DNA from: Rotaria macrura
Taxonomy: Eukaryota > Rotifera > Eurotatoria > Philodinida > Philodinidae
Direction of reading: 5' to 3'
Assembly (NCBI GenBank): GCA_900239685.1
Contig: OENT01000919.1
Coordinates: forward strand, 1 to 64,000
DNA: 64,000 bases
Shown: piece after piece, positions 25,843-36,269 of the stretch
Layout of the letters: every line of letters starts with the position of its first letter
Numbering within the stretch: the first letter of the stretch is position 1
Notes under the pieces: model-generated
Seen by the model: only the letters and a program-made list of their open reading frames with translations
Told to the model about the DNA's origin: nothing
The model's database searches: none
Translations under genes and position numbers: made by a program

Positions 25843-28390
25843 ATCTGCTCTATTTTAATTGTCTTGATCAAGGACATCAGCAATAAAAATGAATAAACGA
25901 ACTTAAGTCTACAGTACGCTACATTTATATGATACATAGTGGCGGGGTCATTGCCAGTAGAAGAAGATTGAATCTTTATAATTGTGCACGATGATAGCTC
26001 TTTGCTTTCGTAATCCTCTTTTTTTCAAACTAGATAGAACCTAATCTAGCATCGTCAGTAGTAATAAGTAATCAGAGCTATATTGTTGGAGTCTTACTCA
26101 CTCAAATATATTTACCTATCGCAAGAGAACCACTTCACTTACTTAAAAATGCACCAAATCTACGAAATTTCTTTCCAAACCTTACTACGTTTTCTCATGG
26201 TCTATTCAAATATTCATCTCGTGAGGTGTGACATCATTTGCCTTGTTGAATATTTTATTTTCGAATAGAAAATTTAAGAAAATACACACTTTACATGCAT
26301 TGTGAATAGCGTTTCATATCTACATCGATGGCCATGAAACATCAGTTTTAAATAATGAATCTGAGCTAATGATTGAAAATTAAGAAATTCTAATTTCGAT
26401 AAGTATTCATTATCAATGGAAAACAATGAGAACTAGGCTAAAAATAATCGACGAAATGATTGACGGATTTCGATGCCAATTATGGCCATTTCAAAATTGC
26501 TGGCCTGTTCAATTCGATTGCAATGCAACCATATATCTTTAGGAGTTTATATAGTAGCTTACTTATCTATTCAATCTATCACTTACCGGCATGCAATATT
26601 ATTTTAAATTTGCATGGTTGAAAATGTGCACTGACACGAATATTTTACATGGAATTTTTCAGTCAAGATTCAAAAATCATTATCGAAATTAGAAAAGAGC
26701 AACAAGGAAAATTAACTACGACATATTTTTAGTGTACTACTAGAAAAATACGTGTTGAAATACAAATTATCTATGTTGAAACTAATTAAACTTAGTGATG
26801 AAATTTGAATAAATATAGAGACTTCGAAGTTCAATTATTCTAGTCATGCTGCAGCTTGTATGCATGGGTGAACAGAAGAGAGTTATGTATTCTGTAGCTC
26901 GAATGATTCCAGTTGACGTCAATCATCGAAAGCTGTCTATTGCCAATCTTTATTATCCATCGATCGAATCAAAATTTTCAAACTAATTGTTATAGCGTGT
27001 GTAAAAGTGAACACATATTTATACTCAAGATTTACTTCGTCTTAATGATAGGGATCGAAATTCTGTTACCAGTGTATTTTTCTTGATTGTTCATTGTTAA
27101 ATAGAACTTCACGCAAACAAGTCATCTTTCTCAGTTTATCCACGTGAATCTTGCTCATTTAAACACGATGGAAGCTGAAAGGCACTACAAAACCAATAGC
27201 ACAACGACAAGTCTTAATATGCTTGTTGACCAATATGATCTGAACCAGAGATACACAGTGCTGCATACCAATCAGCTCTTAGTTTCGGTATTTTAAAGTT
27301 CGATATAAAGATCTTGTTGCCTATTGCACTCTATGATTGTTATTAATCATAGTAGAATCAAAAATTATTTATAGGTGTGAGAGTCTATTGTAACATCACT
27401 ATATTAAGTTGAGGATTTACTCATAGAGTTTCGAACGAAATTAATGATAGATACGAAGAGGCCACCGAAAGATCTCAGATAATGCACAATCAACTTTGCA
27501 TTAAGGTCGCAAGAATATCTTGAAGATGAGATTGTTGTTTTCTTATCCATTTACACGTACATTGACATCCACATTGCCACCAATCAAAACGAAAATAATC
27601 AGCACCAGTTCATTGTTTGAAAATAATTTAGACATATTTTCTATATAAAAATAAGGAATATTATGGAACTGGTAAAATGAATTGTATCACACAAATCTAT
27701 ATTAGTGTATACATATACAATCTGATTCGTTTTTCTCACGTATTTCATAAACATATAAGTGTAGCTATCAATCGAGAACAATATATTTTCTGAAATAATT
27801 CACAATTACATGAGACTCGTCTTAATTTTCAAACTGCAAGTCGATCATGCGACGTAATATGCGATTGTGAAAGTTTTAAATTTGATGTTTTGTATGTATT
27901 TACTAGTAAAATTTCACGAAAAACAATTTTTTTTCTTTTACTGATAAGTTCAACATATTAAGTGTATGCTGTTGAAAAGAAAATAATGAAACATAAGCCA
28001 ATAGTGGTACTATTTTGCTCTATGAATCGTATGAACATTCATGAAGAATTCTATTTATTATTATTGATATGATTTTGATTAAACATGAATTTGTGTGTGT
28101 GCATGATCATAAAATACCTATTTTATATATGTGCTCAAAAATTGACCAAATTATTTACCTCCATACTATCCGAGAAAATGAATTATGAACGGTTTTTCGA
28201 TTGAACATGAGATTTACAGTAATCGTTGCAGTGTGAATTCTTGTGGATTCAATCACGTTTTTGCGAAAACTTTTGTTTTTGACTATTCATGGTGTTAGTT
28301 GGGCATATAATGACCAGAAAAAAGGGAGACTTCTTTGTAAAATGTGCGAGATCCAGAAGCTTGTTTAAGAAAATCTAAGTTTTCTCAAGC

Positions 28391-28730
28391 GTACTCCACC
28401 ATGATAGTAGGAGGTTCTCTGAGTATATCTCACATAAAATATTTTGTAGAATTGTCGACACTGATCATTGTGATTAGAAAAACTCGGCTTTTCGTCAAAA
28501 AATGACGGAAACATGTTCGCAATACTAAAAGCAAAAAAAACTTGCTAGAACACTTACGACGAGCAAGCCATTTTTTTCAGAACTAATCTGATTTTTCGTA
28601 TTTTGACCATATCTCCGTTCTCTCTCGACGAAAAATGGAGCATTTCTGATAAAATGATCAGTGTTAAATGCTCTGGAAAATACATCATATGGGAAATTAT
28701 TAGAAACCTCCTATTGTCATTGTTGAGTAC
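28391..28730. mobile_element. Foldback/MITE-like element with long imperfect terminal inverted repeats
   Basis: The left arm (from about 28391, GTACTCcaCcATGA then TAGGAGGTTCTCT) is the reverse complement of the right arm ending at about 28730. Matching blocks recur inward in the same order: TAGGAGGTT near 28407 and 28706, an ATATTTT/TGTATTTT block, and ACACTGATCATT near 28459 and 28661. The arms are about 75-90 bp with scattered mismatches around a roughly 150 bp centre. No reading frame is present. This is the layout of a non-autonomous DNA transposon or foldback element. The outer boundary is uncertain by several bases, and no clear target-site duplication was identified. Confidence 0.7.
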
Positions 28731-29161
28731 TTATAAGCAAATGTAGATGTTCCTATAAAGGATCGTCTATATCTCTCACTATTTTATAAGCAAATTGTTA
28801 TTTTTTCTAGTCTCTATATACTGAACTAACATTAAAAAATGTCATATAGGAAGTTTTTTCTAAAAAAGAAGCGACCGGATCCCCACGGATTCATCCAAAT
28901 AACCATTGAAACTAAAACTTTTACCATGTTTCTTTCGTCGTTTGTTTCGAAGAGCCTCTTCTCAGGGCTAATACCTACGCTCATTCTTAGTAATCTATAT
29001 GAAACTAGATTCGTAGTCGACGTTATTCGATAATTAGTTATTGACGGTTATCTATTATTTTTATCCATCTATGACGTTTTTGACTTGAAAAAATCTGGAT
29101 GATTATTCTAATACATACGAGAGCACAAGTTTCTTACTGGAGATAAGTAAATTCACAAAAC

Positions 29162-29404
29162 NNNNNNNNNNNNNNNNNNNNNNNNNNNNNNNNNNNNNNN
29201 NNNNNNNNNNNNNNNNNNNNNNNNNNNNNNNNNNNNNNNNNNNNNNNNNNNNNNNNNNNNNNNNNNNNNNNNNNNNNNNNNNNNNNNNNNNNNNNNNNNN
29301 NNNNNNNNNNNNNNNNNNNNNNNNNNNNNNNNNNNNNNNNNNNNNNNNNNNNNNNNNNNNNNNNNNNNNNNNNNNNNNNNNNNNNNNNNNNNNNNNNNNN
29401 NNNN
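29162..29404. other. Assembly gap (243 N)
   Basis: A run of undetermined bases. Any frame reported across it is meaningless. Confidence 0.99.
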
Positions 29405-30787
29405 GTAAAAATAGACCGTATGTTAAAAAGAAAGTAAACATGAAGATTGTGTTTAATTAGTGAAAATTTATAGTGATTCAGTCAGAACTATTTTTTTCGA
29501 TACAATCACTCTGTGAGAAAAACGTCACAGACAACATTGGTCCTATCAAACTGACATGTCGTATTGGCTGCCGATTCACGGATACAACAAAAATGGATCG
29601 ACGATAGATGTAATGGTAGTTACTTTTAAAGGAGAATGTTTCGACTAGAAAACTGTCTTATAAAGAACATGCATGCCATTGATACTGGATAAATACTCTT
29701 CACTATTCTCTGGAACAGAAGATAAAAGAGTTTTTCAGCATTGTTCTATGTAAAAGCATTAGGCTAATCATACAAGCTGCATGGTAGTAAAAACGTTTTA
29801 AAAATTCTCATACACACACTTCATCTGAGCAACCATTGTTGTATAAGACACTCTTGTGCATTCATACGTAAGGTTTATTAACCAACTAATATGAATGTTT
29901 TATGTCGATTAGATTACATCTTATACCATGGGCTGACTGAATCTGTGTATTTCGAACCTCACAATCGCAAAGGTGTCATCCGTAGACGGCAGGAAAACCT
30001 TCGATTAGAAAAACATTTTTCAAAGAAAAAATTTAATATTCTATGCATCATTTTACTGTCTGACTATATTTTTAATCTAAAAATTGAAATTTATTTTATT
30101 CGTTGAACAAAGCAAAGCATTCTATGCAGAATCACGAGTGTTTTTTCCTTTAGATATGAAACGTGTTCCTATGGAGTCAACAAAAGAGGAAAAACATTGG
30201 AAATGCAGTGCGTTAAAGTCACTATGACTCATTCATTCTTCTGTTTGTTTTCTTCTTTTCAAAGTGTTACAATATGACAATCATGATTATGAAAAAATTT
30301 CCGTAGTCATTTATGATCACTCACTACGGTATTCTTGAGGAATAGAAGTTACAGACGTGCTGGTTCACCGATAGTGCAAATGTACGATGAAAGAAAGACA
30401 TCATCACATAGTAAAATATTGTCAAGACAACGTTTTCATTCGAGGGAAGTAGTTGTTTGTCTTTGACTAACACTAGAAACTGTCGAGGTGTTCTATCTAA
30501 ATTATATTTCTTTATTTCTGATAGTTAGCTGCTTTTAGTTTAGAATAATATTATGAATATTCGTGTCCTCAGTTTCTCATACTTGGACTATTGAAGTTTC
30601 CTTCTATATTTTAACAAATAGGAAAGATATTCTTTGGCCAGCAATAAAAATCAACTGAAGTAATTTATTTATGATTTTTTACCATTCAATTAATATTTGC
30701 TCAGAGAGCAAAAGTACTGTTTAATGTCATATTTTACTTCTATGACAGTTTACTTTATTAATTAAAAATAATATAAGTATGATCAAT

Positions 30788-30906
30788 TCATCCAGACATC
30801 AACGTCTTCACTAGGTCATCGAAAAGATTATAACTCAATCTTCCATCAGGAGTTTTCAATCAGTACATCGCGTACCATTCATCATCGGCTTCTGGATGTG
30901 GTCCGA
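30788..30906 (-). pseudogene. Frame-shifted remnant of the BPL_N-like C-terminus
   Basis: Directly after the stop of the gene at 30907-31521, another frame reads GPHPEADDEWYAMY, then a TGA at 30860-30862, then LKTPDGRLSYNLFDDLVKTL and a terminal TGA at 30788-30790. The GPHPE-type motif and the terminal DLVxxxM helix are what I expect after the GKGRVG segment of this family. The upstream frame seems to have lost its natural end through a one-base shift near 30905-30912, with a second lesion at the internal TGA. Either the gene now makes a shortened protein or it is a recent pseudogene. A single-base sequencing error could explain the shift but not the second stop as well. Confidence 0.55.
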
Positions 30907-31521
30907 TCACATTCCCACACGTCCTTTTCCATAATATTGGACAGCAACTGCAATTTCGCCATTCGTGTATACCGTTAGAATTTCGTCAGGCGCTGCTTGC
31001 CGATCAATGATCAACCGAGTACCATCTTGGAAGCTGATGTGTCGCAGCATGTCTCGCCAAAACACAGGTATGACTGTATCGATTTCAGTGGTTACAAAGG
31101 CACCACTTGATGTAATGTATTGGTTTGTCTGTCCTTTTCCTAGTAGAAGGTCAAAGCCTGGTTCGGTCCCAGCAAGATAAGCACCGAAACAGACACCAAG
31201 ATATCTTCCTCCATTACGAACATAGTCACGAATAAGTGACGCGTAGCGTCGAACATGAGGCCAGGTCTTGTCCAGGTCTCCTCCATCCGGCTGTACGTAT
31301 AGCTGTGCTATGGACAATGTATACTGATTCACATCCATTTGTTCCTTAGGTCCAACATAGATTACTTGATAGTTCTGCTGCAAGCGATCGGCGATCGTCT
31401 TCGAACAACCACGACAAGCAGCAGCACCACGATAAATCAAAGCAATAGGAAGAACATGCGTGCTAAGTTTGAGAAGGCTTGCTGTAAAAAGCAATCGAAG
31501 AAGAAAAAAATGTAAACCCAT
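30907..31521 (-). CDS. Secreted biotin-protein-ligase N-terminal-domain (GATase1-like) protein
   Basis: This is a single frame of 204 residues from the first ATG at 31521 (a TTG lies three codons upstream). Residues 1 to about 24 are a hydrophobic signal peptide ending near STHVLP. The rest looks like the BPL_N family (PF09825): an IALIYRGAAACRG start, a long helix, then NGGRYLGVCFGAYLAGT. The last contains a GVCFGA nucleophile elbow with Cys, typical of class I glutamine-amidotransferase-like folds. Further on are GFDLLLGKG and IPVFWRDMLRH. BPL_N proteins are common in fungi and bacteria, and in eukaryotic microbes often stand alone with a signal peptide; the substrate of the secreted form is not known. 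The frame ends at GRVGM, short of the usual GPHPE-containing C-terminus, which remains downstream in a different frame. No intron is visible, fitting horizontal acquisition. Function after truncation is uncertain. Confidence 0.75.
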   Translation of the reverse strand: MGLHFFLLRLLFTASLLKLSTHVLPIALIYRGAAACRGCSKTIADRLQQNYQVIYVGPKEQMDVNQYTLSIAQLYVQPDGGDLDKTWPHVRRYASLIRDYVRNGGRYLGVCFGAYLAGTEPGFDLLLGKGQTNQYITSSGAFVTTEIDTVIPVFWRDMLRHISFQDGTRLIIDRQAAPDEILTVYTNGEIAVAVQYYGKGRVGM

Positions 31522-33769
31522 AGCAACCAAATAAAGTATCGAAATGATTCTTGTCTTCCACTTTCATCAGTGAGTCTCTCTTAAAGCCTGGATCAAAGGA
31601 AAAAGCTCTCCCCTAAGAAAGTTGTGTATGACAAAAAATACTTAGTAGTGTTGTTCGTATCTTTGTTTTCAGCGTACCGTACTAAATCATTAACGATGAC
31701 GTTATCATGAGAACGTCAATATTTTATATCACACATGCTAATACTAAAGAAAACATTGGAATATTATCAATTTTGTTACAGTTATCATCTCATCATGTCA
31801 TAATCGAATATCGGATCGTTGCTAGGAGTTGCTTATAATTTTCATTTTCGCAGTGTACCATTCAACTATTTCATTTTGATGGCGAAAATTTCATAGTGTT
31901 TTTCTTTACGAAGAGCTCAATAATATTCCAGAAATGATTTACCATTTACATATGTGTGAAATATGTATAAATCACGTAATTGGATCATTATGATGTTATA
32001 CGCTTCGAAAGTACTACTGGTATAGAAAGGTTGAAACAATGCTTTTAAAAATACTCTTTCTTCCGAATCTTTCTGAAACTTAGTTATTAATTGTCATAAA
32101 AACCAATTCTGTAAAAGTTGTAATTATTGAGAATGTTATTATATTTTAGAAGAACCATTGTAAATTAATTAAAACTGAGAAAAATACGATATGATACATA
32201 CAATAAGAAAACACCAGATTTTCTTGAAATTGATTTAATTTTATATTTAGATCCTTATCAGAGCAATCGAACTGAATTTTGACTTAACTTTTGTTCCTAT
32301 GGTTGCAACTGCAAGTCTAGATAAAAAAATCATAGTAATTACTTCACACTCAACTAAACCAATAAAATTCTAGTATTAATTCGATGATTATTGATATACG
32401 TTGGCAAGATATATTGTCCACCTAAGAATCAATATATTTTTTTCATTTTGTATTAATTATAATTTTTAATTTTTTCGGATTTTAAATTTATAGTATTATT
32501 TCTTCCAAGTAAATATCTCGTTATTAATAAAAAATTTTAATCGAAGAGACAACAGAAAAAAGACACTTCAACTCAAACGCAATCAAAGTTATAAAGCTAA
32601 AATCATTTTTCTAATGTAGTTAAATGCTATCTTGGTTGACTTTAATCTAAATTTCATGGATTCTTTTCACATGGAAACTGCCAAAAGTCATTATATCATT
32701 AGACTAGCGCATTGTTTGTAAGCTTTCAATACTATGTGACAGAGTTTAGATTTGCTGTTTTTGTCAATCTGACACTATTTTCGATAAATTAAAATACATC
32801 TAGTATACAGAGTATGCTTAAAGTCAACTTTTAAGATGAAAAGTTGTTAAAATAATCTGTGCAGGATTAAAATGTGAAATAAAATGTACCTTAAGCTATG
32901 AGCCATACAAACACCGCTCTTTTGTACACTTTCGAAGACATTTATTCAGCAGCTCTTAATCATCCGACAGAACTGCAATGAAAGAGCAGCTTGATGCATT
33001 CTCATCAGATTCTAGCAACATACAATCATTGACCGAATATGAAAAGGTCTATCTCAGTCTGATGATATAATTAATGGCTTATTCATCTGTCGTGTTCTGT
33101 GGAACCAAATTTCGACTCTGAATGCTTCAAGCACTGTTGTCAAAAGGAATTTCATAAAAAGTTAAAATTGAAGAATCTAAAATCATTATTTTATTATAGA
33201 CAGCATGTTCTTAAGAAGGGATGAATTTTAATGAAAGGATACTTTTTACTCTAGATTTCAAGTACAAATGACAGCAGTACTAGTTATTATATAAAATACT
33301 TAAGTGCTGGTCGCGAGAATAGGAATAAATTTTTTGTTATGCTAAGATCATGGCATTTTGATTCTTTGTTTTCGTAGCTTCATCGATCATCATTGAAGAC
33401 TATTAGTTTAATAGCAAAAATATAACTGAAACTTGTACAAATAAAAGACCAAACATTTTTTGAGTTAATGGATGCACATAAACAAAAACTAGTTCTTGTA
33501 AGGATATTTCGAGCTAGAAGGCTTCTTTGAGTAGTCATTCTTATACTGCAATTTTAATGAGCTTGGAAAGGGCATATTATGATTCTTATCAATATTTTAT
33601 TGAAAACTAATGTGTTCTATACGCTAGATGTGCGCAGCATAAAGCCATTCAATAATAATTCTGGAGCAGAATTATTCGTAGCAACTTTTAAAAAATATGC
33701 ATTTTTAATGGAAAGAAATTCTAACTTTGAATTTCGTTCATCCTTTTCATTTTAGATCTTCGACGTATC
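31522..33769. other. AT-rich intergenic region
   Basis: It lies between divergent genes. No coding sequence was recognised. Part of it must hold the promoters of the BPL_N-like gene (-) and the stalk-protein gene (+). An upstream coding exon of the latter may lie here, because the sequence before 33770 ends in an acceptor (TTTTAG at 33750-33755) followed by an open frame. Confidence 0.5.
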
Positions 33770-36269
33770 ATGATTACTAGTGAGATAAGTCCAAGTGGTT
33801 ACTACAAACGGCATACTTTACCTATAAAGGTTCGTTCGAGCCATAGATCTTTTCAAAGTAATAATAAATATATATTTTTGCTGTTGGTTACGTAGATTAT
33901 GGTAAGGCGGCCACCTAATCCAAGCACGCCACCATTAGAGAAGGTTGTTGTTAATTTGGATGACCTGTATGATGTTTCATCGAGTGATTGGCCTAGGACA
34001 GATTCTCGTAACTCTGAGAGAAGAAGTCGAACATCAACAGCTTCGGGCGCGTCTGTTACTTTAATAGATATGAAACCGGTACTGTGTGTTTTGTTTTTTC
34101 TAGATGCCTAACATGCTGTGAATGGGGAATGCTGGCTGCAATCTTATTATTATCAGCTGGTCTTATTGCAGCCATCGCCTTACTCTTTACCTTGTCAAAG
34201 AGCCAAACAAATAATTCGAATAGTGAGTATAAACAACAAATATTGAAAGCCAATATTAGATGTCTTGCTATAGTTGTTAACACCTGTGGTACATCATCTG
34301 ACAATACTACTTCAATTACTAGCACAACTACGACCACTACCAGCACGACTACAACAACTACAAGCACGACTACAACAACTGCCAGCACGACTACGACAAC
34401 TACCAGCACAACTACAACAACTACAAGCACGACTACGAAAACTACCAGCACAACCACAACATCTACAACAAGTAAGCCAGATGGCAATATTGGGATATGC
34501 TTAGCACATCTGTATCATTGAATGTAAACTAGATATTGGAACTACAGAATCGTTCAGTCAGATTCAAAATATATGGTTAAGCTTTTGGAATATTCTTTAT
34601 AGAAACGATAGCAAAAGTAGACTCGAATAGATGTTGTTGACAAACCACTTTTTTGACCTAACCTAGACTGATCTAACTTGACAAGTGAACAGGCTTATTT
34701 TCAGCGCTAAAACTGATAAGAAACTAGAATAACACATTGAGAATGTGACTATTTGCTGAAAATGATTGCCAATGAATGAAAATCGTTGTATACTATAGAG
34801 AATCCCCGATGTGAAAAATAATAGTAGAATCGTAATATCTGTTGATTTCTAATGAAAATTTCCTCGGATTTTCATGAATTCTCATATACTTAGTGTTATT
34901 TGTGAGTTCTATTTATTTCTTATCATGATTCTTCATTTATACACACTTTCAATGATTCTTATTCGTTCACAGTGTAGATATAAAAACTGATTTCCAGTCA
35001 TCGAAATCCGTAGTAATTACTGGGATTCCATTAAAAATCAAGGAAATAAATTCGCTCTTCATGGGATTGAGAATATATGTTTCCTTCCTCTATTATGGAT
35101 CGATGCACTATCCTATATAGTTGCAGTTATTTACTGAAATAATTATCATGAATCCAGGATAATAAGTTCTCTCAATAGTTAGACAATATAGATAAATAGA
35201 AATTATAAAATTCTTTCATTCGAGGAAGATTCTAATTAGCGCAGTGTTTTTTTTCATATCGATTTTATTCTTTCATAATTGAAAACATGCAATCATGACA
35301 ACTAAAACAACATTGGGCCAAGTATCGAATTGGAAGGTAAAAGAATTTTAAGAACGAAAATATAAGGCATCAATGACATTTATTAAAAGTAGGGCAAGAA
35401 CATTTACACTCATAGATAATTTATTGAATAAAAAGAAAACAAGCGCAAAGTTCACTGTAAAATTCTTTTGGATCTAAATCCTTGTTCTGTCACTAATTCT
35501 AAACTTTGAAGCACTCTACTAACGCGCTGCTCATGCATCTCGAATTCGAAGAGTATACATCAATTTTGAACTTCGAAAGCTTCCTAGCAAAACGAGTACA
35601 TGATTGAATAGCACTAATACAGAAGTTGATATTCATCTCTTCTCATAAACTTTCTCGTCATTTTTACCAGGTACCACCACGACAACTGCAGCTACTATTA
35701 GTAAGTAGTATCCAGAGGACATTACACTAAAACGTTCTTCGTTCGTTTACTTCATTTCAGCGGTCAACTCCAACGCGTGTACATCAGGGTGGAAAAGTAT
35801 CACTTCACTCTATCACTGCTACAATAATTGTCCTATTCAGAGCTCGTATGTTCATTATACATATACTTATGTAGCAATTGCAATTACAACACGAATTACG
35901 TTTGCTATCCGTCAAGATAAGTATTACATGGGCCTTGATTACGTAACTGTACGGGATACTGCAGCACCTAGCACTGAGCTACTTGTCAACGGCGATTTTG
36001 AGACAGGTTCTACGGACCCATGGATATATTGCAATCCAAGCAACTCACAAGCCGCTGGGGTGGTACAAGTAGGAAACATTACTATCTTAGGTTATGATTA
36101 CAGTGCTTACTCTGGTACGGACTTCTATCTAGATGGGGCTGTAGGTGCTCCAGATTATCTAAGTCAAACATTTTCGACGACAATTGGTCATACATACTAT
36201 ATATCCTTTTGGTTATACAATGCAAACGGTGGTACAGCATATGGTATTGACGTCCTGATGAGCATCTGA
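33770..36269 (+). CDS. Membrane protein with Thr-rich stalk and beta-sandwich-like ectodomain (6 exons)
   Basis: Inferred exons: 33770-33829, 33896-34050, 34104-34222, 34274-34471, 35671-35700, 35761-36269. They sum to 1071 nt with consistent phase, giving 356 residues. The N-terminus is cytosolic and polar (RRPPNPSTPPLEKVVVNLDD, then SSSDWP and an Arg/Ser-rich stretch). It is followed by CLTCCEWG and one hydrophobic segment (about residues 76-100), so a type II anchor with possible cysteine palmitoylation is likely. A mucin-like stalk of Ser-Thr6 units comes next. The C-terminal ectodomain contains NACTSGWKS, paired cysteines, LLVNGDFETG and YLSQTFSTTIGHTYYISFWLYN, which resembles the galactose-binding-like/CBM-like sandwich of many secreted proteins. 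The intron at 34051-34103 uses a weak GTCTGT donor; I chose it because it alone gives a normal intron size (53 nt) and the frame of the membrane segment. Introns are 45-66 nt except one of 1.2 kb (34472-35670). An upstream exon is possible. The function is presumably cell-surface, not known. Confidence 0.65.
34305..34471 (+). repeat. 21-bp tandem repeat encoding Ser-Thr6 stalk
   Basis: About eight imperfect 21-bp units of the type AGCACNACTACNACNACTACN encode STTTTTT. They stay in the reading frame of the upstream membrane segment, which supports coding use as an O-glycosylated stalk. Confidence 0.85.

Larger units (their letters stand above)
25843..30787. other. Gene-poor region with a foldback element and an N gap
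   Basis: No convincing coding sequence is visible. Open frames are short and unrecognised. The notable contents are the inverted-repeat element at 28391-28730 and the assembly gap at 29162-29404, both listed separately. Confidence 0.55.

Noticed and set aside
29103..29441. 112-codon minus frame
   Set aside because: It runs across the N gap and has no real sequence support.
34079..34103. 25-nt intron with GTACTG donor after MKP in the stalk-protein gene
   Set aside because: It gives an out-of-frame stop six codons later and is too short. The donor at 34051 gives a 53-nt intron and keeps the membrane-segment frame.
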